Assembly (NCBI GenBank): GCA_022822575.1
Contig: JAJEBJ010000051.1
Location: 1-12,029, forward strand
Direction of reading: 5' to 3'
Length of the DNA stretch: 12,029 nucleotides
Origin: Alphaproteobacteria bacterium
GTDB taxonomy: Bacteria; Pseudomonadota; Alphaproteobacteria; SP197
In this document: positions 1 through 6,166 of the stretch, piece by piece
Position numbering within the stretch: the first letter of the stretch is position 1
How the letters are laid out: every line of letters begins with the position of its first letter
The notes under the pieces: model-generated
What the model saw: only the letters and a program-made list of their open reading frames with translations
What the model was told of the DNA's origin: nothing
Database searches by the model: none
Translations under genes and position numbers: made by a program

Positions 1-653
1 TCCGGAGCAGTCGCGACGATCCCCGTCACCGTGAACTTCCAGTCCGGTAGTTCGTCCGCGATGTAGGGGTCGATGGAACAAGGCGCTACGGGTTCAAGGG
101 CCGACCGGGCACCCGCTTCGATCTTGACGCGTGGTTGCACATAGGCGGTCTCGCTGCTCGGCCACAGTCCGGGATAGACTACGAGAAGGGATTGGCGGTC
201 GGCTCCTTCGTTCGGGGTAACGAAGCAGCGCTCCTCCATCGAATTGATCACCGTTGTGAGATCGGCTCTCATCGGACCTTGAACATGGGTGCCGCAGGCC
301 CCTGCAAGTTCCTTGAACAACGCGGCGCGGCGCTTGTTCGAGAGGGCGCTCGAGATGATTGGGTCGCGCTCTCCGGTAAATCCGAGGTCGTCGCGACGGA
401 TGACAAGGTCTATGTCCTCCGAGAAGCGCCGGATCAGACCAAAACCCTTGGACAGTGATGTGCCACCTTTGAATAGGAGCCGCGGGTGGTTCCCGGGCAA
501 CCGGTTGAACAGGATCTCCAAGACGAGACAGACCCAAAAGTCCTTCTCGACAAAGTCTGGCACGGTGTCGTGACGCCGCGCCGTGGTGGCGAACACGTCT
601 CGCCTGTCCTGCTCCGGAAGATCGAGAAAGGTAGCGAAAGCACTCGCCGTCAT
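1..653 (-). CDS. AbiEii/AbiGii-type nucleotidyltransferase toxin (3' end outside the window)
   Basis: I translated the minus strand from the ATG at 651-653 and it stays open for 217 codons to the window edge, so the C-terminus is missing. Visible motifs are EKDFW (36-40), the nucleotidyltransferase signature KGGTSLSK (62-69) followed by SEDIDL (78-83, with D80 and D82 as likely metal ligands), and a third acidic element in RVKIEAGARS (E179). This is the DNA polymerase beta-like fold of the AbiEii family (PF08843). Family members act as toxins of type IV toxin-antitoxin systems and several abort phage infection by transferring nucleotides. The start codon overlaps the antitoxin stop (ATGA), which implies translational coupling. 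No frameshift or stop is seen. The family call is firm, but the target of this toxin is unknown. Confidence 0.9.
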   Translation of the reverse strand, partial: MTASAFATFLDLPEQDRRDVFATTARRHDTVPDFVEKDFWVCLVLEILFNRLPGNHPRLLFKGGTSLSKGFGLIRRFSEDIDLVIRRDDLGFTGERDPIISSALSNKRRAALFKELAGACGTHVQGPMRADLTTVINSMEERCFVTPNEGADRQSLLVVYPGLWPSSETAYVQPRVKIEAGARSALEPVAPCSIDPYIADELPDWKFTVTGIVATAP

Positions 654-1270
654 ATCGCTTCGGCCTCTCCCGAGACCACGGCGAGGGCCAACGGTCGCAT
701 CCAGCCAGGCAGGTCGACGATGTTCCGGTCAAGATCGTTCCGGACCTCGTCCGGGAGACACTTCAATGCTGATTTCACCCGAGGGTCGCGGGCGGCATTG
801 GGACCAAGCCACCGCAGGGCCTGGACGACGACAGCCCCGGGCCGATCCGCCCAACGCATGACACGTGGGCTGACATGACGGAATTGAATCCTCCGGCCGT
901 CGACTGCGACCATCCGCGTGGCGCCATCGGTGGCGTAACTTGCCTTGGCTGGCACGGCATTGGTCAGGCCCAGCCGATGCGCAGCTGTGGCACCGTCGGG
1001 CATGAAGCGAATGCCATCGCGCCGTCCGATCGCGGCGACGGCGGCATCAATGTCGGTTGGTGTGGGCCGGTTCAGAACCGGACTGATTCGAGGCAGGTCG
1101 TAGAGACCACGACTGGCGCGTCGCAGTCTTCCGGCCCCGACGAGGCGCGACAGGGCCTGATCGACCGCTTGGCGGCTACCCAGATCGAGGAAATCCCGGG
1201 GTGTTGACACCCACGTTCCGCCTTCGTGCGCCTGCATGCGCTCCATGATTCTGTCGGCGAGTTTGGCCAT
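650..1270 (-). CDS. AbiEi-like antitoxin, DUF6088 family
   Basis: A 206-residue protein from the ATG at 1270. An in-frame TTG at 1288 would add six residues, but the predicted promoter lies too close to it. The N-terminal ~70 residues form a winged-helix-like segment: a dfl.LGSRQAVDQALSRL helix pair followed by G.LRRASRGLYDLP, where RGLYD..P is typical of AbiEi/DUF6088 antitoxins. The rest is the mixed C-terminal domain (GATAAHRLGLTNAVP, then a segment ending RPGAVVVQALRWLG) that in this family mediates repression and neutralisation. It directly precedes the AbiEii toxin gene and overlaps it by 4 bp, which is the normal order for this module. Expected roles are neutralising the toxin and repressing its own operon. 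The pair is probably functional because both frames are intact as far as visible. Confidence 0.85.
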   Translation of the reverse strand: MAKLADRIMERMQAHEGGTWVSTPRDFLDLGSRQAVDQALSRLVGAGRLRRASRGLYDLPRISPVLNRPTPTDIDAAVAAIGRRDGIRFMPDGATAAHRLGLTNAVPAKASYATDGATRMVAVDGRRIQFRHVSPRVMRWADRPGAVVVQALRWLGPNAARDPRVKSALKCLPDEVRNDLDRNIVDLPGWMRPLALAVVSGEAEAI

Positions 1271-1292
1271 CGGACGACTTGCTGCCAAGTTA

Positions 1293-1322
1293 TGTCAGAA
1301 ATAATAGTCAAAATATCTGACA
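1293..1322 (-). promoter_or_regulatory. Likely antitoxin operator with promoter
   Basis: A perfect 7-bp inverted repeat, TGTCAGA (1293-1299) and TCTGACA (1316-1322), is separated by 16 AT-rich bases. On the minus strand a TTGAGT box (1328-1323), a 16-bp spacer and a TATTAT box (1306-1301) form a plausible sigma-70 promoter, with transcription starting near 1294, about 25 nt before the antitoxin ATG. The repeat arms flank the -10 box, so a dimer bound there would block RNA polymerase. AbiEi antitoxins are known to repress their operons by binding inverted repeats upstream. The repeat is directly visible. The promoter and the binding protein are inference. Confidence 0.5.
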
Positions 1323-1437
1323 ACTCAACCTTCCCGTCCGGGTGGCTTCAAGGTTCGTCTGCTTGAACAGAACAACGACGACGCTTCATGGAGCGGTCAG
1401 ATAGTATCGAGGCATTCCGGGCTACTGCGGCTGAGAA

Positions 1438-1746
1438 TGGAACTTCAACGCCAAAGCCTACGACATGGCAGCGTTCGTCAGGACTTGCACTGCAAAGCAA
1501 TCGGCGTCGAGGCGCATGTGACGCGTAACTTTGCGGGCCAGTGCTCGAACATCGGAGAACAAGGCCTGTCGAGCGAGCCGGGATCGTCGAAAATGGGTCG
1601 AGGAGGTCTTCGACTGATTGATGAAGGTGGCCGTCTCTCGAAAACCCGCTATCGCGGTCTGGCGTGTGTCGACGGGCAGTTAACCGTGGCCGCTTGCGGT
1701 CTGCGATCTGATTCGCCTGCTGAACTTATTGAGGGCTGCCTCATGA
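1438..1746 (+). pseudogene. Decayed IS5-family-like transposase, C-terminal part
   Basis: Two plus-strand frames must be combined to read a DDE transposase tail. One frame gives AKAYDMAAFV (from 1453), RKWVEEVFD-stop-LMKVAV (from 1588) and VCDLIRLLNLL (1699-1731). The other gives DLHCKAIGVEAHVTRN (~1480-1530) and SKTRYRGLACVD (~1638-1675). In order these match the IS5-family pattern aKaYD...FV..LR...v.pHv.qN...RIEE.FgW.Kt...l.KtR.rGl..Vd....aaaYnLiRLpkLl. The conserved Trp codon is now TGA, and several compensating frameshifts and stops are present, so this is a dead remnant. The N-terminal half and terminal repeats are not recognisable. Family assignment is from motif memory; the exact IS group is uncertain. 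Confidence 0.65.
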
Positions 1747-1806
1747 CCGCCGTGGTTCCGTGACGGGTCACCGTCGAGCGACCTGTCACACCGACGCCTG
1801 CCTTCG

Positions 1807-1873
1807 TCAGCTGCTGTAGTCGGCATTGACCTCGAAGTATCGGCGTGTGAAATCGCAGGTTCAGGCCGTCGCC
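1807..1873 (-). pseudogene. Displaced, inactivated copy of the argJ 3' end
   Basis: These 67 bases align without gaps to the last 67 bases of the intact argJ (10078-10144), same strand, with 58 identities. Read on the minus strand they give TCDFTRRYFEVNADYSS followed by a stop, against TCDFTRRYIEINADYRS in the intact ArgJ. The Trp codon just before this peptide has become TGA. Three of the eight changed codons are synonymous and two more are I-to-V and I-to-F, so the sequence probably diverged as a working argJ before it decayed. Similarity stops abruptly at the stop codon on one side and near 1873 on the other. It may be a leftover of the ancestral 3' end after integration of the adjacent block, or a transposition-associated fragment. 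Confidence 0.85.
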
Positions 1874-2045
1874 AGACTCCTGGCGGTTGCTGCGGCGGGC
1901 GACTTACCCGCAACAGCTGCACCGAACCATAGTGAGAGATTTTCGATTCCGAAAAGTGAGCAATTTTCAGTCAGCATTGACAGTACCTACAGATAACTGC
2001 GGAACCAGAGGTCTGCACCGCGTCGGGGGATACAACCGCGGGGAC
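1874..2045. other. Intergenic stretch without a recognisable gene
   Basis: This stretch lies between the argJ fragment and the end of the Rieske gene. I see no coding sequence. It contains a short AT-rich inverted repeat, TTTTCG-ATTC-CGAAAA at 1940-1955, followed by a further TTTTC (1964-1968) that could pair with the same GAAAA. This could be a remnant of an insertion-sequence end or chance. Together with 1323-1437 and 1747-1806, which also hold nothing recognisable, it makes up the gene-poor region left of the catabolic cluster. Confidence 0.5.
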
Positions 2046-2071
2046 CTGAGCCGAAGTCTCGGTAGGCTCAG
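2046..2071 (-). terminator. Hairpin at the end of the Rieske gene, possible terminator
   Basis: CTGAGCC (2046-2052) and GGCTCAG (2065-2071) form a perfect 7-bp stem around a 12-base loop and overlap the stop codon of the leftward Rieske gene, the last gene of the cluster. There is no T-tract after it on the minus strand, so it is a weak candidate for an intrinsic terminator and may instead protect the mRNA 3' end. Confidence 0.3.
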
Positions 2072-3186
2072 TACAGTTGCTGGCGGGCACTCATGCTCTC
2101 ATAGGACGTGAGTACGTTTTGAACATGTTGAATCACTTGAAACTCTCGACTGGGAACGTAGCGGAATGGCCTTGTGCGGCCGGACGCCAGCGTCGCCTGT
2201 TGGTGTCTTACAACTTCGAAATCCTCGGCATAGGTTCTCTTCCAAAGATCGATCGTGTTTCTCACCTGGCTTTCGTCGGCGTCCACCTCGCCGAAATAGT
2301 AGGCGATCACCGTACAGAGGTCCGGGGCCTTCGGCACGATCCGACTCATGACCATCAGCCCGGTTTCCTGAACCAGATGACAGCCTGGAAACAGATGGAT
2401 CGCCGTCGCCGGTTTCAGGGCAGGGTCATCGCTGCTGGGCGGGAAGGATGTTGCTGTGACGAAACCCGAGTTCTGGAAGACGGCATTCTCCGGACGGGAC
2501 TGGAAATTCGCTCCGAAGGTGGAGGCGTGAATCGTCGGGCAGTGATAACACTCCGTCGCATTCTCCCACCAAAGCTTCCAGTTCGCGTTTTGGTCGTTTT
2601 CCGTTGTCTCCATCAACCGATACCGCTCAGGGTTTCTATCGAATCCAAGCTGCCGGGCAACAGGCTCCAGCCTGTCCATGGCTTCCAGCAGCGGCTTCGC
2701 GTCAGGATCGGGATTCACGAATATGAACGGCCCCCAAACCTCCACCGAGATCGGCAGAAGCCCATGGGCCGTCTTGTCGAAGCTTTCCTCGCTGTCCGGC
2801 GCGGCAATCAAGTTGCCTGACAGGTCATAGCTCCATGAATGATATCGGCAGGTAAGCGTGAGGCACTTTGCCTTGTCACGTTCAACAACGGTGTAGCCGC
2901 GGTGGCGACAGGCATTCACAAATCCATGAATGTTGCCGTCTCTGGCGCGAGAAACGATGACAGGCACTTTTCCGACCTGCCCCGTGATCACGCTGCCGGG
3001 ATGGGCCAGCTTTTCCAGCGGTGCAAAACACGTCCAGGCCCGGCCGTGCAGCAGTGCAATCTCACAGTCGAATATCTGCTGGTCCGTGTAGGTATGGGGC
3101 GGCAGTCCGATGCCGTCCGCATTCAAGGCTTGCTTTGCCGCCGAAATGTCGAACCGGAAGATGTCCGATGTTGTCGTTGTCCTCAT
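2068..3186 (-). CDS. Rieske oxygenase alpha subunit, choline monooxygenase/GbcA/CntA-like
   Basis: A 372-residue protein with both hallmarks of a Rieske non-haem iron oxygenase. The 2Fe-2S motif is C93-x-H95 ... C113-x2-H116. The mononuclear iron site is in ENATECYHCPTIH, with H215 and H220, and D322 in AEDFEVVRHQQ as the likely third ligand. The residue in the bridging position between the two centres is Glu212; most family members have Asp, whereas carnitine monooxygenase CntA uses Glu. The overall pattern resembles the choline monooxygenase/glycine betaine demethylase/carnitine oxygenase group, which use O2 and an electron-transfer partner to oxidise quaternary amines. The ATG at 3186 has a good ribosome site (GGGGGAG, 6 nt upstream). 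It is last in the leftward cluster, 93 bp after the tautomerase gene. The family is certain; the substrate is unknown. Confidence 0.9.
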   Translation of the reverse strand: MRTTTTSDIFRFDISAAKQALNADGIGLPPHTYTDQQIFDCEIALLHGRAWTCFAPLEKLAHPGSVITGQVGKVPVIVSRARDGNIHGFVNACRHRGYTVVERDKAKCLTLTCRYHSWSYDLSGNLIAAPDSEESFDKTAHGLLPISVEVWGPFIFVNPDPDAKPLLEAMDRLEPVARQLGFDRNPERYRLMETTENDQNANWKLWWENATECYHCPTIHASTFGANFQSRPENAVFQNSGFVTATSFPPSSDDPALKPATAIHLFPGCHLVQETGLMVMSRIVPKAPDLCTVIAYYFGEVDADESQVRNTIDLWKRTYAEDFEVVRHQQATLASGRTRPFRYVPSREFQVIQHVQNVLTSYESMSARQQLY

Positions 3187-3279
3187 GGCGATCTCCCCCA
3201 GGTCATTGGCAGGACATCGATCGGGAAGGGAAAAGGCGTGGAATGCCCTTTGCCGTCACGAGTGCCTGCTCTGCGAGTT

Positions 3280-3492
3280 TCAATCCTTCGCCTCCGCTCT
3301 CCGCCTTGCGCGGCTTGAGATGCTGTCATCGCCGACATACCAGACATCCGGGCTGACCTCGTGGAACTTCAACCAGATCGCTTCCGGGCTGATGTTCCCT
3401 TCTTCCGAGACGGCGGCGACGACCCGCTTCGCGATGGCATCGCGCTGGTCCTGACTTCGACCCGGTGTCCATTCGATGGTGACCAGTGGCAT
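3280..3492 (-). CDS. 4-oxalocrotonate tautomerase-like protein
   Basis: A 70-residue protein beginning MPLVTIEWTPGRS, with Pro2 becoming the catalytic N-terminal proline after Met removal. The segment IWLKFHEVSPDVWYVG matches the vwv.f.EV.pd.W..gG strand of small tautomerase-superfamily members. Size is normal for a 4-OT subunit, which assembles as a hexamer or trimer. I chose the ATG at 3492 over one at 3501 because only the former exposes the proline and because it has a purine-rich site (GGAAGGA) about 8 nt upstream; the upstream ATG sits inside that site. The gene lies 33 bp after the cyclodeaminase-family gene. A role in enol/keto or imine/enamine isomerisation of a pathway intermediate is inferred. 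Such proteins can also act as hydrolases or dehalogenases. Confidence 0.8.
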   Translation of the reverse strand: MPLVTIEWTPGRSQDQRDAIAKRVVAAVSEEGNISPEAIWLKFHEVSPDVWYVGDDSISSRARRRAEAKD

Positions 3493-3525
3493 GTCCTGCA
3501 TCCTTCCCTTGGCTTGATGTCGTGA

Positions 3526-4509
3526 TCAGAAGTAGTCGAGTTCGGTTCCAAGATCCTGTTCCTGTGCCTTGCGGATCAGTAGATCACCCAAGACAACATC
3601 GCATTGAGCAAGCCCCCTGAGCCAGACGAGGATCCGTTCGTCGTCGGCCTGTCGACCGGGTGTCTTGTTGACGGCGACATCAGCCACAAGACCGGAGAGG
3701 CTGTCCTTCGTTACGATCCCTCGACCGATGAGAACGCCCGCCGCACCGGATGTACCATCATCGCCCTCGACCCATCTGTCGGTGAAGAAGCGATCCAGCT
3801 TCAAGGCGAGCTCGCACGAAAGGGAAGAATAGGCGCCGTACGAGACAATGGTTTGCCCTTCGCCTACGGCACTCACGGGGAACAGCGGTTGATGCGATGT
3901 CAATGCCGCCCCGTCTATGACGATATCGGCGCTGTCGATGCAGTCTTCCCACGAAATGGCCTTGCGAACCGACACTGCCCGGGGCCTCAGGCGCTCAACC
4001 GCTGCCGATCGGGATGCTTCTGTCGCTGAATGGACGCGGATCTCATCGAAGGAGAATTGAACGCTCAGGAGTTCCGCCGCCTTCGGCGCGATGCCGCGAC
4101 CGCCGACACAAGCCAGGATCTTGCTGTCCGCCCTTGCGAACAGTTTTCCCGCCAGAGCGACCGAGGCCGCCGTGCGCCACAGCGTCACCAAGGATGCATC
4201 CATCAGGGCGACGGGCACCCCCGTCTCAATCGAGAACAGTCCCAGCAACCCCGTGTCTGGCGGCAGCCCTTCCGATCTGTTGCCCGGGAACGCGCCCACC
4301 GCCTTCACCGATGCGAGGCGCAAACCACTATGGAGACCGCGCACGGTATAGATCGCACCATTTGCGCTGGGAAACTTGCCAAACCCATGGGTTGGTTCTG
4401 CCGAACCTTCACCCGTTGCTTGCGACGCTACACCGATGCGTATGGCATCCAGGATCTCATGTTCGTCCAGGACAAGATTGTCGAGGTTTCGTGGCGAGAG
4501 GTAGAGCAT
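3526..4509 (-). CDS. Ornithine cyclodeaminase/mu-crystallin family imine reductase
   Basis: A 327-residue protein from the ATG at 4509 (MLYLSPRNL). A TTG start at 4539 would overlap the upstream gene and is less likely. Family features in order are SVKAVG (K69), NRSEGLPPDTGLLGLFSIETG (a substrate-loop region), the VTLWRTAA box with R112, and a Rossmann dinucleotide site ILACVGGRGIAPKAAELL (about 131-148). The region SYGAYSSLSCEL (223-234) corresponds to the motif that in ornithine cyclodeaminase carries the catalytic Asp (D228, in GGD.pGK.EL). Here a Tyr stands at that place, so true ornithine deamination is unlikely. Better candidates are NAD(P)H-dependent ketimine or cyclic imine reduction, or amino acid or N-alkyl-amino-acid dehydrogenation. 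It lies 14 bp from the MmgE/PrpD stop, consistent with one operon. Confidence 0.85.
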   Translation of the reverse strand: MLYLSPRNLDNLVLDEHEILDAIRIGVASQATGEGSAEPTHGFGKFPSANGAIYTVRGLHSGLRLASVKAVGAFPGNRSEGLPPDTGLLGLFSIETGVPVALMDASLVTLWRTAASVALAGKLFARADSKILACVGGRGIAPKAAELLSVQFSFDEIRVHSATEASRSAAVERLRPRAVSVRKAISWEDCIDSADIVIDGAALTSHQPLFPVSAVGEGQTIVSYGAYSSLSCELALKLDRFFTDRWVEGDDGTSGAAGVLIGRGIVTKDSLSGLVADVAVNKTPGRQADDERILVWLRGLAQCDVVLGDLLIRKAQEQDLGTELDYF

Positions 4510-4523
4510 CTGGAACCTGCACC

Positions 4524-5906
4524 CTATCCGAGCACCCAAAATTCGCGAAGGTCCGGCATATGCTCACTTCCGAAAAGATGGTCTGTGAGTGTCGAAGCAG
4601 GAGCGTTTTCGGGTGAGGACAGCATTGCCTGACGAAGGTTCTGTGCCCTCTCTCGTCCAAGCCTTGGCTCGGTAAGCGCGTTGAACTTCGCAACCAGACG
4701 TTCTTCCTGCCGATCCAGGTCATCGGCGGGCACACCGACATCCAACGACCTGGCGTGCGTCTGGTTTCCGGAATGAGTCACGGAGACCCGGGTCGTCGTT
4801 CGACTGTCGAAGTCTTCCGGCACCACCTGAATTCTGGATCGAAGCGCCACGAGGTCCCGTTCGATTGCGACGTCATCCGTGTAGATCGATGGGTCACCGG
4901 TTTCCCGCCCGAACAGGCGAAGGGCGACCATGTGCCGGATCGAGAACTTGACCTCCAGGCCTGTCCTGGGCTCCAGGATGTCGCAAACCTTGTGGAGTTC
5001 GGGCATCAGCCCAACTTCGATCGCTTCGACGTCATCCGGCTTGAACCCATGCTCGCGCGCAAGGTCCGACGCCGCTTCCAATGCGGAGTGTACGTAGTAG
5101 CAGGCCGCGTGAAACTTGAAGATGTTCTGTTCGATTCCAAAGGGAGCGCCGGGCTCTCCTCGTATCGTCTTCGGTGAGAAGCCGCCGGACAAGACCTGCC
5201 CGAACCCCTGGTCGCACTCGAGAACACCATTCGTTGCCGTAACCCCGGACCTTGCCCATCTCGCCGAAAGAAGACCGTTCATCGCCGCCTTTCCGGCATG
5301 GAGCGGCTTTGCCATGGATCCGAACATGGCCTTCAGGCCGGCTGCCTGCGTTGCGGCCAGACCGAGCGCGGTTTCAGTCCTGTCGGGGGACAGTCTCATG
5401 AGCCGAGCCGCTCCGGCGGCTGCCGCGATCGTGCCTATCGTGCCGGTATTGTGGAATCCGTTGTTGTAGTGGGTGTGCCCCATCATCTCGCCCACGACAC
5501 AGGCGACTTCGACACCGGCAGCCAGGGCATCCAGCAGGTCGCCAACACAGGGATTGTGGGTATTCGATATCGCCAGAAGGGCTGGAACGATGGCGACCGT
5601 CGGATGGCCGCGCATGCGTGTGTTGATGTCGTCGTAGTCCAATGCGTGAGACGCTGCCCCATTGGCGAGGGCCGCAAAGGTCGGCGTCAGCCGCTCATCG
5701 CGCCCCGCCAAGCCGGCGTTGCCTGTCTCGTCGTCTTCGATCGCGATCTTCACCAGCCGATCCACCAAGGGGTCGTCCGCCGCGGCAATGGTGACGCCGG
5801 CCCAGTCCAGGAGCGCGTGCCGTGCGCATTTCTGAGCGCGAGGCGAGAGCGGTTCTGCTTCGACGGCGCCAATCCACGCGGCGATCTGGCGCGTCGGGAA
5901 CTGCAT
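4524..5906 (-). CDS. MmgE/PrpD family protein
   Basis: A 460-residue protein spanning the whole family length. Recognisable blocks are LDWAGVTIAA near 33-42, the ASHALDYDD motif (85-93), RGHPTVAIVPALLA (99-112), the G-rich helix HNTGTIGTIAAAAGAARL (152-169) and the signature GSMAKPLHAGKAAMNGLLSA (196-215). The family contains 2-methylcitrate dehydratase, cis-aconitate decarboxylase and various uncharacterised hydro-lyases or isomerases acting on carboxylic acids. The open frame continues upstream to 6044, but that extension is compositionally unlike the family and reads over an acyl-CoA dehydrogenase remnant. I therefore chose the ATG at 5906 (MQFPTRQIAAW), which has a GGGG tract 8 nt upstream; an ATG at 5924 is the alternative. 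The exact reaction is unknown. Confidence 0.88.
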   Translation of the reverse strand: MQFPTRQIAAWIGAVEAEPLSPRAQKCARHALLDWAGVTIAAADDPLVDRLVKIAIEDDETGNAGLAGRDERLTPTFAALANGAASHALDYDDINTRMRGHPTVAIVPALLAISNTHNPCVGDLLDALAAGVEVACVVGEMMGHTHYNNGFHNTGTIGTIAAAAGAARLMRLSPDRTETALGLAATQAAGLKAMFGSMAKPLHAGKAAMNGLLSARWARSGVTATNGVLECDQGFGQVLSGGFSPKTIRGEPGAPFGIEQNIFKFHAACYYVHSALEAASDLAREHGFKPDDVEAIEVGLMPELHKVCDILEPRTGLEVKFSIRHMVALRLFGRETGDPSIYTDDVAIERDLVALRSRIQVVPEDFDSRTTTRVSVTHSGNQTHARSLDVGVPADDLDRQEERLVAKFNALTEPRLGRERAQNLRQAMLSSPENAPASTLTDHLFGSEHMPDLREFWVLG

Positions 5907-5931
5907 GCCTGTTGCCCCGTCCATCGATCGG

Positions 5932-6160
5932 TCAGCAGTTCTTGGGCATGTCGAGGACATGCTGGCCGGCATAGGCAGACGCCCTCTGCACGAAGCAGCG
6001 TCCGTTTCCGATGGCTTCACTGGCCGTGAGGCAACGCTCCGCATTCATGCCATCTTCTCCGATCAAAGCATGCGCCGGGACGGGTACGTTGTCGAAGAGT
6101 ACTTCCGTTGTGTCGTGACTGATCATCGGTCGGTTTGCCGATGCGCCATCGCTCCCTGCG
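5932..6160 (-). pseudogene. Acyl-CoA dehydrogenase remnant
   Basis: The minus-strand frame reads MISHDTTEVLFDNVPVPAHA (from the ATG at 6126) and then LIGEDG directly joined to MNAERCLTASEAIGNG and RASAYAGQHVL before a stop at 5932-5934. In acyl-CoA dehydrogenases the same blocks occur as [IN]H.tTEvfFDnv.VPa.aLiGeeG-kGf.yiLdg-MNAER...a.e.iGdg...v.kAsaYa..Rv. The linker of about 8-12 residues between GEDG and MNAER is deleted in frame. Everything before the middle-to-C-terminal junction and after the helix is gone. A full enzyme is about 380 residues; only ~65-75 remain. The copy therefore cannot be active unless replaced elsewhere. It sits between the flavoenzyme and the MmgE/PrpD gene, suggesting that an acyl-CoA oxidation step once belonged to this operon. 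Confidence 0.75.
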
Positions 6161-6166
6161 CTGCAT

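Noticed and set aside
94..732. Minus-strand 212-codon frame overlapping the AbiE genes
   Set aside because: It is out of frame with the AbiEii toxin, whose catalytic motifs are plainly visible in another frame of the same strand.
1807..1873. Reading the argJ-like fragment as an active gene or as a tRNA-type attachment site with defined core
   Set aside because: It is only about 20 codons long with a nonsense codon, and no identical short core or integrase can be identified. It is annotated as a remnant, with integration given as a hypothesis.
4014..4632. Two plus-strand 200-codon frames opposite the cyclodeaminase and MmgE/PrpD genes
   Set aside because: Both are antisense shadows with unusual composition, while the minus strand encodes recognisable enzymes throughout.
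5907..6044. N-terminal extension of the MmgE/PrpD frame to a 506-residue protein
   Set aside because: The added residues are low-complexity and unlike the family, they read over the acyl-CoA dehydrogenase remnant in another frame, and a family-typical start with a ribosome site exists at 5906.
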